Of a stretch of DNA of 64,000 bases, positions 28,138 through 37,369 are shown piece by piece. Where the stretch lies: NCBI RefSeq assembly GCF_002849605.1, contig NZ_NPIB01000018.1, forward strand, positions 28,541 through 92,540, read 5' to 3'. The position numbers and the translations under genes were made by a program. The notes under the pieces are model-generated. The model made no database searches and was not told the DNA's origin. It saw nothing but the letters and a program-made list of their open reading frames with translations. Position 1 is the first letter of the stretch. Each line of letters begins with the position of its first letter. The stretch is from Photobacterium carnosum (GTDB taxonomy: Bacteria; Pseudomonadota; Gammaproteobacteria; Enterobacterales; Vibrionaceae).

Positions 28138-28734
28138 ATGTCAAATAATAATTCAAAAAACAATAATCCAGAAAGTAATACGCCAGAAAAACGCCAACTT
28201 ATTGAGCAGCAAGTAAAACAATGGCTTGAAGATGTCGTTATCGGGCTAAATTTGTGTCCCTTTGCTGCTAAGCCTAATCGTAATAAACAAATCAGAATAT
28301 TTGTAAGCGAAGACGATAATGAAAATGATCTGCTTGAAACCATTTACATGCAGTTCAAAGAGTTAGATGAAACACCACCAGAAACGCTTGAAACCATTTT
28401 GGTCGTAGCACCTTACTTATTTGAAGAATTTGATGATTACAATCAATTCCTTGATCTTATTGAAGGGCTAGTGGTTCAATTAGGTAAAAGTGGCACCTAC
28501 CAAATTGCTAGTTTCCACCCTAATTACTGTTTCTATGGTGCAGAACCTGATGATGCAGAAAACTTGACCAACCGTTCACCATACCCTGTATTTCATCTTA
28601 TCCGCGAAGAAAGTATGGCGAAAGTAATCAAACATTACCCAAACCCTGAAGCTATTCCCGAGCGTAATATCGAATGTGTTGAAAATTTAACACCAGAACA
28701 AATGCGTCAGTTATTTCCCTACTTAATCAAATAA
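28138..28734 (+). CDS. DUF1415-family protein
   Basis: This 198-residue cytoplasmic protein contains the DUF1415 signature (VKQWLEDVVIGLNLCPFAAKP near 28-48, then YLFEEFDDYNQFLDL and ASFHPNYCFYGAEPDD). The family is common in gamma-proteobacteria and has no known function. The N-terminal 20 residues are asparagine-rich and probably disordered. It follows rnb in the same direction but after a terminator, so it likely has its own promoter. Confidence 0.8.
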   Translation: MSNNNSKNNNPESNTPEKRQLIEQQVKQWLEDVVIGLNLCPFAAKPNRNKQIRIFVSEDDNENDLLETIYMQFKELDETPPETLETILVVAPYLFEEFDDYNQFLDLIEGLVVQLGKSGTYQIASFHPNYCFYGAEPDDAENLTNRSPYPVFHLIREESMAKVIKHYPNPEAIPERNIECVENLTPEQMRQLFPYLIK

Positions 28735-28864
28735 CTATGTGTTTTCTTTTCGTTATAATTACGTGAAGCAATAACAATAAAATGACGGCAATATCCAATT
28801 ATTGTCGTTATTTATTTGTTATATTAATGTCCTACTACATTTTCTGTTGAGGGCTTATTATTAA

Positions 28865-30124
28865 ATGTTGTTATTGTCACGTTTACACTCACCAAATACT
28901 CGCTTTATACTGCCCTTTGTTATCACCACTCTAATGATTCTTAGCTATCCCCTATTGACGCCTTTCATAACGACATATGCCCAGCTCTGGATTAAGCTTC
29001 CGTTTATCTTATTGGGTACGGTTGTTATTTTAAATTACAAACTGCCTCAAGCTCAAAGTGGATCTATTGCCATTGTTATGTTGATCGCTTACAGCGTTAT
29101 TATTTATTGGTTACAAACCTCGTTAGCCAATACTGATACTAAATTAATTTTTTGTCTTTTAGCTACATTATTACCACTTAACCTTTTGTTACTACGCTTT
29201 ATTTATCTACCAAAGCTATTTTCAGTTGCTACAACAATACTCTTACTCGGGCTTAGTCTTCAATATGGCATTACCGCCACTATCTGTTATTTCTATCAGG
29301 TGGCTTTTTCAAACTGGCAACAAACCCACCTTTTTACTTATCACAACATCTCATCACTACCACTCATTTTAATTATATTTAATCTTGCTATAAGCTGTGG
29401 GGCGGGCGCACTAACAGTCAAATACCATCGTCGTATTGATCGTCATATTTTCATATGCAGTTTATTAGCAACAACGACATTTATCTTTTTCCATTATCCT
29501 TTTATCTCAAGTACTACTTTTATCATCTGTGCCCTCTTTCTATTAACCGATCTTGGTTATTGCCGCTATCAACAAAACCTCTGTGATCCATTAACTCAAT
29601 TGGCGGATCATCGAGCCCTTTCGCTATCCTTATCTCAGTTACAGCAAGATTACACTATCGTCGTCATTGACATTGATAATCAGGCTAAAATCATTGCTAA
29701 ACATCACCCACAAGCCATTAATGATATTCAGCGTTCCATTGCGGCACAATTAGCACTACAGTCTCAACATTCAGAACATCTCTATTTTGTATCACAGCAA
29801 TTTATTATGATTTTTGAAGATAGAAAAATAGTTGAATGTCAGTCAATAATAGAACGATTACAACAAGATATTGGTGCAGAAAAATATATTATAGAGCCAA
29901 TTATTATTGAACCACTACCCGATCAAACTGAAACAAAAGCAAAAAAAGGACGCAAAAAAACAATAAAAGTCACGGTAAGCGCAGGAATAAGCACTTCTCA
30001 TGTAGATCAATCAGCTCTCACGGTTGTACAACAAGCAATTGATGTCTTACAGGCCGCACAACAAGCTAAAAAGAAGAAAAACAATCAAATCTATGTCTCA
30101 GAAACCAACAACACATCAAGCTAA
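28865..30124 (+). CDS. Membrane protein with degenerate GGDEF domain
   Basis: This 419-residue protein has about seven hydrophobic helices in residues 15-235, then a cytoplasmic domain with diguanylate-cyclase landmarks (DPLTQLADHRALS, TIVVIDIDNQAKII). The catalytic GG(D/E)EF loop is absent: the corresponding position reads YFVSQQFIMIFED. The expected magnesium-site aspartate region survives (VIDID), and the late strand VTVSAGISTS is recognisable. It should not make cyclic di-GMP but could bind a nucleotide or act as a membrane scaffold. A lysine-rich insertion (KAKKGRKK) near residue 363 is unusual. No operon partner. Confidence 0.7.
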   Translation: MLLLSRLHSPNTRFILPFVITTLMILSYPLLTPFITTYAQLWIKLPFILLGTVVILNYKLPQAQSGSIAIVMLIAYSVIIYWLQTSLANTDTKLIFCLLATLLPLNLLLLRFIYLPKLFSVATTILLLGLSLQYGITATICYFYQVAFSNWQQTHLFTYHNISSLPLILIIFNLAISCGAGALTVKYHRRIDRHIFICSLLATTTFIFFHYPFISSTTFIICALFLLTDLGYCRYQQNLCDPLTQLADHRALSLSLSQLQQDYTIVVIDIDNQAKIIAKHHPQAINDIQRSIAAQLALQSQHSEHLYFVSQQFIMIFEDRKIVECQSIIERLQQDIGAEKYIIEPIIIEPLPDQTETKAKKGRKKTIKVTVSAGISTSHVDQSALTVVQQAIDVLQAAQQAKKKKNNQIYVSETNNTSS

Positions 30125-30273
30125 CAATAAAGATACCTATCTATAAATGGAGAATCTCTATCATTAATACAAGCTTAAATGAATCAAATAGCGTCAATCC
30201 ACTATTTGATATTTTGGTATAAAATAAATAAGAGGTAATAATTAATAGTCAGTCACTAACTGGGAGAATTAAA

Positions 30274-30456
30274 ATGAACAATCAAGATAGAATTGAAGAC
30301 ATGGAACAAAAAATATCCATTGCCTATCAAGAAGGTCATTTTGAGCAAGCTAAAGCCCTTGAGAAAACACTTAAACGTATTCGTGGGCATCATAATTTAT
30401 ATGATGAAAACGATCCATACTCCCTTGAAGGCCGAATTTTTAACGATGATGAATAG
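30274..30456 (+). CDS. Small conserved-looking protein with UVR-like helical motif
   Basis: This 60-residue protein is charged and helical. Its first half (MEQKISIAYQEGHFEQAKALEK) resembles the short UVR motif seen in UvrB/UvrC and ClpC, in which two helices dimerise; this resemblance is weak. The second half is acidic. GGGAG lies eight bases before the ATG, which supports translation. A perfect 15-bp hairpin follows the stop within 10 bp. No known function. Confidence 0.5.
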   Translation: MNNQDRIEDMEQKISIAYQEGHFEQAKALEKTLKRIRGHHNLYDENDPYSLEGRIFNDDE

Positions 30457-30461
30457 CATAT

Positions 30462-30501
30462 CAATGGATAAGTAAAGCAAAATACGTTTACTTATCCATT
30501 G
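30462..30501. terminator. Perfect 15-bp hairpin after the 60-residue ORF
   Basis: CAATGGATAAGTAAA at 30462-30476 pairs perfectly with 30487-30501 around a 10-nt loop. No T run follows, so it may stabilise the mRNA 3' end rather than terminate by itself. Confidence 0.5.
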
Positions 30502-30549
30502 CATAGTTTACTGTAAATGAATAACAACAATATAAGCAATTAGCCATGA

Positions 30550-30849
30550 CTATTGTATCTCTGTACTGTGCATTTTTTCATGTAAAATAATACCCGTGTA
30601 TAAATCCATTTCTAGCTCAACAGCTTCGCCCACTCTATTACGTGCTTTTACTGCAATTTCATTATGCTTTCGTTCGATCTTTATCATTCTAAAATCATAA
30701 TAACCGTCAGATTCAAGTTGTTTCATTGCATTAGGTACGCTTAACATACTAACTGCACTGGTATCTACAGGATCAGCATAAGCAATATAGCTCTGTAATA
30801 AGTAACACATACTGCTGCTAATAAATAACACCTTAACACTTCTGATCAC
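30550..30849 (-). CDS. Small exported PepSY-like protein
   Basis: This 99-residue protein has a Sec signal peptide (cleavage likely after IAYA, residue 25) and a PepSY-like remainder: GYYDFRMIKIERKHNEIAV, then EAVELEMDLYTGIIL, as in single PepSY domains. Such domains are thought to inhibit proteases or bind ligands in the periplasm. The start is GTG at 30849 with GGGGG five bases upstream. The only internal ATG (codon 14) would destroy the signal peptide, so the GTG start is favoured. Confidence 0.55.
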   Translation of the reverse strand: MIRSVKVLFISSSMCYLLQSYIAYADPVDTSAVSMLSVPNAMKQLESDGYYDFRMIKIERKHNEIAVKARNRVGEAVELEMDLYTGIILHEKMHSTEIQ

Positions 30850-31136
30850 TTGTCCCCCTTAATAGCACACTGGCTAGCGTTAATATTAACCATATAAATA
30901 TTCTCTCTTTTATACAAAGCAAGAATTAAGCCAATAATTAACATAAAACAACGCTATTTTATCTTAATTAGACCATAAAAATACAAATGATAACGTATTC
31001 GAAAACTATGATATCAATAAAAAACCACACAGACAGTGGCCTATAATAACTTATCGCATTATGGTAATTACTAATAAGAACACCATTGCCATACATGTTG
31101 CCGTTATGGAGCATCATCAATTTAAAGGATAGCATT

Positions 31137-32522
31137 ATGTCAGTATTACATCGTATCGAAACTGATAGCATGGGTGACATTGAAGTCCCGCAAGACGCGC
31201 TTTATCAAGCCCAAACACAACGCGCAATCAACAACTTTCCTATCAGCGATTTAACCATGCCAAGTGCATTTATTCAGGCACTCGCCTATGTAAAACAAGC
31301 GGCGGCGCGTACTAACCTTGAGCTACACCTGATTGAGAATAAAACAGCGCATGCCATTATCGATAGTTGCCAGCTTATTATTGATGGCGCTCACCATGAT
31401 CAATTCCCTATCGATATATTCCAAACAGGATCTGGCACCAGTTCTAACATGAATGCCAATGAAGTTATCGCAACGTTAGCCTCACAGCAATTAGGTACAA
31501 CAATTAGTCCTAATGATGATGTTAATCGCGGCCAAAGCAGTAACGATGCCATTCCAACGGCTATTCAAGTCAGTGCCGTCGTAACCTGCCACCAGCAATT
31601 ATTGCCAGCTTTAAAATATTTAGAACGGGCGCTAGAAAATAAAAGTCAGCAATTAAAGGATTGTGTAAAAACCGGTCGTACTCACTTAATGGATGCGATG
31701 CCGATTACGTTTGGACAGGAATTAGGCGGATGGCAAAGTCAAATTGAGCATGCTCGATATGGCATTGAACAAGCATTAGAAAATGTTTCTGCATTAGCAC
31801 AAGGTGGAACTGCAGTTGGAACGGGTATCAATACTCATCCGCATTTTGCAGCTATATTTGCTAAAAATATTGCTATCGCAACCGCAGTACCGTTTACGAC
31901 TAGCAGTAATTTCTTTTATAGCATGAGTAGCCAAGATGCTGTCGTTGCTTTATCGGGCCAATTAAAGACCCTTGCCGTCGCCATCATGAAAATATCCAAT
32001 GATTTACGGTGGATGAATTCAGGTCCATTAGCGGGTTTAGGTGAGATTGAATTAGAACCATTACAACCAGGCTCATCCATTATGCCAGGTAAAGTAAACC
32101 CTGTGATCCCAGAAGCGGCAGCAATGGTTGCCGCACAAGTAATAGGTAATGACGCAACCATTACCGTTGCTGGTCAATCGGGTAACTTTCAACTCAATGT
32201 TATGCTACCCGTTATTACCTATAACTTACTGCAAAGTATCAGTTTATTAGCCACAACCTCAATGCAATTAGCCGATAAAGCAATTACAACGTTTACAGTC
32301 TGTGACGAACACTTAAAACAAGCACTGAGTAAAAATCCGATTCTTATCACCGCGTTAAACCCAGTAATTGGTTATTTAAAAGCAGCCACTATTGCCAAAA
32401 AAGCCTATAAAGAACAACGTCCTATTATTGATGTTGCAGAACAAGAAACTAATTTAAGTCGCGCAGAGCTTGAATCATTATTAGATCCTAAAAAGCTAAC
32501 TCAGGGCGGTATTGCAAAATAA
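31137..32522 (+). CDS. fumC: Fumarate hydratase class II FumC
   Basis: This is the oxygen-stable class II fumarase of the TCA cycle, interconverting fumarate and malate. The start at 31137 has AAGGA seven bases upstream and gives 461 residues, the normal length; the longer frame from 31086 would add 17 residues not seen in the family. Active-site regions are GSGTSSNMNANEV, the histidine in KTGRTHLMDAMPI and the superfamily signature GSSIMPGKVNP. It is monocistronic. It differs from E. coli FumC in details but aligns throughout. Aspartase and argininosuccinate lyase are excluded by the motif context. Confidence 0.93.
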   Translation: MSVLHRIETDSMGDIEVPQDALYQAQTQRAINNFPISDLTMPSAFIQALAYVKQAAARTNLELHLIENKTAHAIIDSCQLIIDGAHHDQFPIDIFQTGSGTSSNMNANEVIATLASQQLGTTISPNDDVNRGQSSNDAIPTAIQVSAVVTCHQQLLPALKYLERALENKSQQLKDCVKTGRTHLMDAMPITFGQELGGWQSQIEHARYGIEQALENVSALAQGGTAVGTGINTHPHFAAIFAKNIAIATAVPFTTSSNFFYSMSSQDAVVALSGQLKTLAVAIMKISNDLRWMNSGPLAGLGEIELEPLQPGSSIMPGKVNPVIPEAAAMVAAQVIGNDATITVAGQSGNFQLNVMLPVITYNLLQSISLLATTSMQLADKAITTFTVCDEHLKQALSKNPILITALNPVIGYLKAATIAKKAYKEQRPIIDVAEQETNLSRAELESLLDPKKLTQGGIAK

Positions 32523-32711
32523 CGACCATCCTAATATCAGAATATAAAACATTGTTCAATTTTTAAACATTGATATAATAAACGCTGGTATTCAGCAATA
32601 AAACACCACCATTACTTGTTCAATCGTAAAACTGGATGTAACGTATAATATAAATAAACGCCAGTTCAATACCTTGGGCTGGATATCTCTTACAAGCAAA
32701 GAGCATTATTA

Positions 32712-33203
32712 ATGAAAAAATTTGTTTTAGCCGCAGCTATCGCATCAACACTTTTTTTAGCAGGTTGTAGTGATAAAGTTGACGAGTCCACAATTACTAA
32801 TGTTGTTCAAACAAGCCAGTATGAACAACCTAATCTAGGTATTACTGCAAAAACGACACCTTTTGAAGTGAAAAACCTTAAGATTACTAAAGTATTACTT
32901 GATACTAAAACAGATTACAAAGCAGAAGTAAGCTACGATTTAGTTGCTAATAAGAGCTTAGACGAGTTTAAAACCTCAATGAAAGCACTAGCAGCAAAAC
33001 CAAAAGCACCAGATACTGCCGCTGACACCACAACAGATGATATGTCATCAGCATTACATACCCTAAAGAACAATCTTGCGGCTGAAGTAATGGTTGTTGC
33101 ATTTAGTGCTAAATACGGTGATTTCAAAGCAGGACAAACAGTTGATACTGTTAATGAGACTGTATCAATGCAAAAAGTAAATGATCAATGGATTAAAGAT
33201 TAA
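32712..33203 (+). CDS. Lipoprotein, unknown
   Basis: This 163-residue protein has a signal peptide with lipobox LFLAGCSD (Cys19), so it should be membrane-anchored. The serine and then aspartate after the cysteine (CSD) do not give a clear sorting rule. The mature part alternates strands (FEVKNLKITKVLL, YKAEVSYDLVANK) and has a short A/T/D-rich low-complexity stretch near 98-112. I do not recognise a family. It stands alone and ends at a terminator. Confidence 0.65.
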   Translation: MKKFVLAAAIASTLFLAGCSDKVDESTITNVVQTSQYEQPNLGITAKTTPFEVKNLKITKVLLDTKTDYKAEVSYDLVANKSLDEFKTSMKALAAKPKAPDTAADTTTDDMSSALHTLKNNLAAEVMVVAFSAKYGDFKAGQTVDTVNETVSMQKVNDQWIKD

Positions 33204-33236
33204 TTATTTGATCATAAAGCCAAAAAATAGAATAAA

Positions 33237-33267
33237 AACCGCCTCTCTGATTGAGGCGTTTTTTTTT
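33237..33267 (+). terminator. Rho-independent terminator after the lipoprotein gene
   Basis: A stem with arms 33237-33246 and 33253-33262 (core GCCTC/GAGGC) is followed by a T run to about 33267. Confidence 0.85.
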
Positions 33268-33371
33268 AAAAGCGCTTAGTATGAGAGAGTGACATTTAAA
33301 GCTAGAGAGAAGCAATAAACTCAGTTACAGTTATTAAATAGATGAATAGGTATTATAAGGAAGAATATACG

Positions 33372-33695
33372 ATGAATCTTACTCAAGCGGTGTTGACAGT
33401 ACCCTCACATATGGTACCGGGCGGCATACCACAGCCTGATCTCAAACAATTAGGATTCAGTAATTATGAGCATTGTTCGATCATCGATTCAACAAAGCTA
33501 ACTCGCTTTACATTCTCACACCCCACCAAGCATGCAACCGAAGCACAATTTGACGACGCTATTGAGCAATTTATTTGGTTATTTGCCAAAGGCACTCCCT
33601 ATGTTATCGATAAGAGCTTTACTGGAAAAACCCCCGATAGCCGTCATCGCTACTACTACACCAATAACAAACGTATCTGCGAAGCGATTAACTAA
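33372..33695 (+). CDS. Hypothetical protein, 107 residues
   Basis: This is an uncharacterised cytoplasmic protein. The start at 33372 is favoured because AAGGAAG lies 8-10 bases upstream; an upstream in-frame ATG at 33342 adds ten residues without a good ribosome site. The sequence has no signal peptide or membrane segment. Its C-terminal half contains aromatic and basic residues (FIWLFAKGTPYVIDKSF, RHRYYYTNNKR). A perfect 11-bp inverted repeat follows the stop. Confidence 0.5.
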   Translation: MNLTQAVLTVPSHMVPGGIPQPDLKQLGFSNYEHCSIIDSTKLTRFTFSHPTKHATEAQFDDAIEQFIWLFAKGTPYVIDKSFTGKTPDSRHRYYYTNNKRICEAIN

Positions 33696-33710
33696 TCTAT
33701 TTCTCTTTAA

Positions 33711-33759
33711 TGGCCAATCTATCGTATTCATCCTAGACTTTCTGTAACTAGATTGGCCA
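33711..33759. repeat. Perfect 11-bp inverted repeat between convergent genes
   Basis: TGGCCAATCTA at 33711-33721 is repeated inverted at 33749-33759 with a 27-nt loop, in the gap between two convergent small genes. It has no T run, so it may be a weak bidirectional terminator or a protein-binding site. Confidence 0.45.
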
Positions 33760-33778
33760 AAAATAACAACTTATAACA

Positions 33779-34117
33779 TTATAACTTTGCCAATGTTCCA
33801 CTGTCAGATTGTATCCGTAGCCAGTCACCATCATCTTTTAATAATAATAAAGTACCGTCAATATTGACTGATTTTTCCGTTAAGTGATTAAGCTGATGAA
33901 TATTATTTCTAAACACACGCTTTAAATTTGTGCCTAAAAGCGTATTCATATAATGCTGTAACGCGGCATCTTTTTGAAATACTACAGTCGTGTTATTCGC
34001 TAATTGAATCTGGATTTGTTCAATATCCGTCACAACAACTTGCTGCTGGGCTAATTCAGAAGCAAGATCCAGATCGTTGATACAATTTGTTGTAATAGTA
34101 ACGATAGTATTAGTCAT
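33779..34117 (-). CDS. Hypothetical protein, 112 residues
   Basis: This small protein has strand-rich sequence (TIVTITTNCIN, QIQIQLANNTTVVF, GTLLLLKDDGDWLRIQ) and no signal peptide or membrane segment. GGGAA lies about six bases before the ATG. No family was recognised and no neighbour suggests a role. It converges with the 107-residue gene. Confidence 0.45.
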   Translation of the reverse strand: MTNTIVTITTNCINDLDLASELAQQQVVVTDIEQIQIQLANNTTVVFQKDAALQHYMNTLLGTNLKRVFRNNIHQLNHLTEKSVNIDGTLLLLKDDGDWLRIQSDSGTLAKL

Positions 34118-34370
34118 TGGTATTCCCTTCTAAAAAGATATACATCGTATGATTTAAGTTACACCCGTCGTTACAGAAAAGACATAAGATCATTTTTATA
34201 TTGCAACAACCTCTCTTTACCACAGGTATCTCCTTCGCCTAATGTAGTAAAAACACCATTAAAACATCATAAAAGTGTCATCATTATTTTCTACCCTAAG
34301 GCTCTGCTGTGGCTTAATAAACTTACACACATTAACTATAGATATAACAACAAAAAATAAGGAATCACCC

Positions 34371-35090
34371 TTGCCATCTACAACTCAAACAATAATGAAT
34401 ACCAAAATAACAACGCCATCTTATCTTGCTATTTTTGACTTAGATGAAACGCTAATCGCTGCTGATTCAGCCAGTCTATGGAATCATTTCCTTGTTGAAA
34501 AAGGGCTTGCTCCTGTTTCATTACTCACACATGAACACGCCATGATGACCGCCTACGCTAAAGGCACGCTTGATATGACGAGTTACATGACAGCAACGCT
34601 TGAACCACTAAAAGGGAAAAAACCTCACATAATAAAACAGCGGGTTGATGACTTTATTCATGAGGTTATTACTCCAGCAATATACCCCCAGGCACTTGAT
34701 CGTATTGAATGGCATCGAAAACGTGGTGATCATATTTTAATCATTTCAGCAACTGGCGAACATCTGGTTAAACCAATAGCCGCAGTCCTTGGCATCAATA
34801 ATGTTATTGCGATTAATTTAGAACAAAAAGAAGGAATATATACGGGGAAAACAACTGGCATATTAAGTTTTAAAGAGGGAAAAGTTGAACGCTTAAAGCT
34901 CTGGTTACAACAACAAAATCATAGCTATAAAGGTAGTTATGGTTACAGCGACTCCATTAATGACTTACCGTTGCTTAACTTTGTTAATAAACCGTTCGCC
35001 GTTAATCCTGATCCCATGCTAGCGATGCATGCCCAAATGCAAGAGTGGACGATCATGGATTGGCGTCATGCTAACAATATTCTTCGTTAG
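34371..35090 (+). CDS. HAD-superfamily subfamily IB hydrolase (SerB-like)
   Basis: This is a phosphatase-like protein with HAD motif I FDLDETLIAADSAS, motif II IISATGEHL, and motif III-IV region KEGKVERLKLW and GYSDSINDLPLL. The layout and the cap between motifs I and II place it with the IB group (phosphoserine phosphatase, CicA and relatives). The start is uncertain. A TTG at 34371 has AAGGAA seven bases upstream and gives 239 codons; an ATG at 34395 lacks a ribosome site, and the frame is open back to 34275. The substrate is unknown. Confidence 0.8.
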   Translation: MPSTTQTIMNTKITTPSYLAIFDLDETLIAADSASLWNHFLVEKGLAPVSLLTHEHAMMTAYAKGTLDMTSYMTATLEPLKGKKPHIIKQRVDDFIHEVITPAIYPQALDRIEWHRKRGDHILIISATGEHLVKPIAAVLGINNVIAINLEQKEGIYTGKTTGILSFKEGKVERLKLWLQQQNHSYKGSYGYSDSINDLPLLNFVNKPFAVNPDPMLAMHAQMQEWTIMDWRHANNILR

Positions 35091-35486
35091 TCATTCACTA
35101 CTCACTGTTGCAATATATCGCTCTCAATTAAGCAACCAGATCACTATAATTCACTCTTTATTAATGAGAACATGTTAACAAACGATAAATATATTCTTTA
35201 ACTATACTTGATAATACATTTTCAGTACCCATTTACAGATAGTAACAAACTAAATAAAATTTATTGTAGCAAACTATAGATGTAGTACAGCGAACGTAAT
35301 ACAGTATTCGCGCATTCTATTTCGATTTACAGATTATAAAGGTGCATTCATCACCTGTTCAATGTCTCTATGAGAATACTATAATTTGTAAGCAATCTTA
35401 TTTAGCAAGGATGATGTTAGATAAAACAACATCAACCAAGCAACGGTACACCCTACCAATGACAGGGTATTGAGAAGGTAATAATC
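35091..35486. other. Non-coding stretch upstream of the DUF2076 gene
   Basis: 395 bp with no gene. A small hairpin (ACCCT ... AGGGT, about 35450-35470) lies just upstream of the ribosome-binding site of the next gene and might affect its translation. Confidence 0.4.
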
Positions 35487-36245
35487 ATGACTCCACAAGA
35501 AAAAGAACTGATTCAAAGCGTTGCTGCTAAGCTGCAAAAAAGCCCTGAAAGCAAAAAAGATGCAGACGCAGAGCAATTTATTAACACTGAAATTGGCGCA
35601 CAGCCAGATGCTATTTACAAACTAACACAAGCCGTACTTGTGCAAGAAATGGCATTAAAACAACTAAAAGAAAAAAACGATTACTTAGAGAAGAACGCTG
35701 AGTATTACAAAGAAGAATCAAACCGCGGCCCAATGAGCCGTATGTTTGGTGGTTCTCGCCAAGCACCACCTCAACAGCCACAACCGCCAGTTCATCAACC
35801 AAGTGCTTTCGGTGGTTTCATGCAAACCGCAGCTGGCGTTGCAGCCGGTATGGTTGCAGGTAGTGTGATTAGCAATATGATATTTGGTGATAAACCAGCA
35901 GAAACAGCAGCGGCAGATCCAGCAGCTGATGCAACTCCCGCAGCAGATGCAGCAACGGATACAACAGACACAGCACAAGCAGATGCTGCGACAGATGCAA
36001 CGACTGATCCACAAGCTGATAATGAAAGCTTCCTTAATGATGACTCAAACAGCTTTGCGTCTGACTACACTGGCGGTTTTGGTGATTCAGGCTTCGGTAG
36101 TGATAATAATAGCGGTTTTGGTGATTCAGGTTTTGGCGGTGATGATAGCGGCTTTGGTGGTGACGATACCTTCGCTAACAATAGCGGTTTTGGTGACACT
36201 GATGGCGGCTTTGGTGATGATTTCGGTGGTGACGACGACTTCTAA
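35487..36245 (+). CDS. DUF2076-family protein with GFGD-repeat tail
   Basis: This 252-residue protein matches DUF2076: an N-terminal helical region (MTPQEKELIQSVAAKL), a conserved EEIGAQPDAIYKLTQ-like block (NTEIGAQPDAIYKLTQ), a proline-rich segment (about 90-105), and a glycine/alanine-rich hydrophobic stretch (GGFMQTAAGVAAGMVAGSVI) that may contact membrane. It continues into an alanine-aspartate low-complexity zone and a C-terminal tail of GFGD/SGFGG repeats (about 192-252). The function is unknown. AGAAGG before the ATG supports the start. A terminator follows. Confidence 0.75.
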   Translation: MTPQEKELIQSVAAKLQKSPESKKDADAEQFINTEIGAQPDAIYKLTQAVLVQEMALKQLKEKNDYLEKNAEYYKEESNRGPMSRMFGGSRQAPPQQPQPPVHQPSAFGGFMQTAAGVAAGMVAGSVISNMIFGDKPAETAAADPAADATPAADAATDTTDTAQADAATDATTDPQADNESFLNDDSNSFASDYTGGFGDSGFGSDNNSGFGDSGFGGDDSGFGGDDTFANNSGFGDTDGGFGDDFGGDDDF

Positions 36246-36266
36246 TCTCGTTGTTACTCGTCACAC

Positions 36267-36293
36267 AAAAAGAGCGCTTATGCGCTCTTTTTT
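36267..36293 (+). terminator. Rho-independent terminator after the DUF2076 gene
   Basis: The stem AAAAGAGCGC / GCGCTCTTTT has a 4-nt loop and a T run. Confidence 0.85.
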
Positions 36294-36368
36294 AATTGTA
36301 AGACTTAATAATCAACGTCTCGATGCTCTTATTTAATGAAGCATATCACTTTGCGATTACTACTCTCT

Positions 36369-36857
36369 TTATTTTAAAATTTCCATAGTAACGTTTAATA
36401 CACCAGTACGAGGGTTACCAATAGCTTTAAATGCCGAGCTTGATAGATCAATTATACGTCCACGAATAAATGGACCACGATCATTAATAGTAACAATGAC
36501 GCTTTTATGATTATTGATATTAGTTACTTTTACTTTGGTACCAAAAGGCAATGTACGGTGGGCTGCGGTAAGCTTACCTTGATCAAAAATTTGTCCATTG
36601 GCTGTCTTTCTCCCTTGGAACATATTGGCATAATAAGACGCTTTACCATCAATAACCTTTGACTTTGATGTTGCCGTTGATGTTGGCACAGAGATAGGTT
36701 TAACTTCTTTTTTATACTCAACTGGCTTGATGATTAACACTGGCCGTTGCGTATCCGCGGTTACGGTTTCTTTAGCAACCTCAGGACTCACACAGCCTGA
36801 TACGACAATCAGCATAACTGAACTTAAACTCAAATTTCGTATCACAGATCCATTCAT
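36369..36857 (-). CDS. RlpA-like lipoprotein with double-psi beta-barrel domain
   Basis: This is an outer-membrane lipoprotein related to the septal-ring lytic transglycosylase RlpA. The signal peptide and lipobox VVSGCVS are seen when the start is placed at 36857, where GGAGGT lies seven bases upstream; a GTG at 36872 is less likely. The C-terminal 100 residues hold the RlpA barrel (GKASYYANMFQGRKTANGQIFD, LTAAHRTLPFGTKVKV, NDRGPFIRGRIIDLS). The protein is short (about 162 residues) and lacks the SPOR domain that targets E. coli RlpA to denuded glycans, so it may act elsewhere or be recruited differently. Confidence 0.8.
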   Translation of the reverse strand: MNGSVIRNLSLSSVMLIVVSGCVSPEVAKETVTADTQRPVLIIKPVEYKKEVKPISVPTSTATSKSKVIDGKASYYANMFQGRKTANGQIFDQGKLTAAHRTLPFGTKVKVTNINNHKSVIVTINDRGPFIRGRIIDLSSSAFKAIGNPRTGVLNVTMEILK

Positions 36858-36990
36858 ACCAACGACCTCCACCGAATATTATAATTTAGCTGTTTAATAT
36901 GCCTCAATAGCAAACAGACAATAATTGTTAAATTCTATCACTAAATGTAACTTAAAATAAAAATAATCCTGATATGCTATTTTAAAGACA

Positions 36991-37092
36991 AAAAAAACCG
37001 ACATCATTAATAATATCGGCTACAAAAAGGAAATAATTAAACATACTGTTCTCGCTCCATCTTTTACTTCTACTTCCATTGTAAAAATAAGC
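36991..37092 (-). ncRNA. Candidate small RNA (promoter plus terminator, no gene)
   Basis: On the minus strand a promoter-like pair TTGGTA (37126-37121), 16-bp spacer, TATATT (37104-37099) precedes a strong Rho-independent terminator (9-bp stem with two G-U pairs, 36999-37007 with 37012-37020, followed by U8). No gene ends at this terminator, so a free transcript of about 100 nt is predicted. A 19-codon ORF starting MEVEVKDGARTV lies inside it, but no good ribosome site is visible. No known sRNA family was recognised. Confidence 0.45.
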
Positions 37093-37369
37093 AATGACAA
37101 TATAGACAAAGCAAGTTATATACCAACATCAAACACTCAAAACATATTAATATATATCACCAAATAATACCTTTCCATCCCACATTTATATATTAATATC
37201 CTTTTTTGGAATATTTACCCGTTAATAAAAAACAATTGTTATAGCAAAATGCATTGCATATCTCTGCGCATTATTGAAACAATGTAAATATCAATTACGT
37301 AAATTTACTCTAGTCGAATACAAAAAATCCCTTTAAAATACGTATTTCCAATCAGTACAGAAATTTCAC

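Noticed and set aside
35611..36336. Cysteine-rich and valine-rich ORFs overlapping the DUF2076 gene
   Set aside because: They mirror the Ala/Asp and GFGD repeats of the real gene in other frames.
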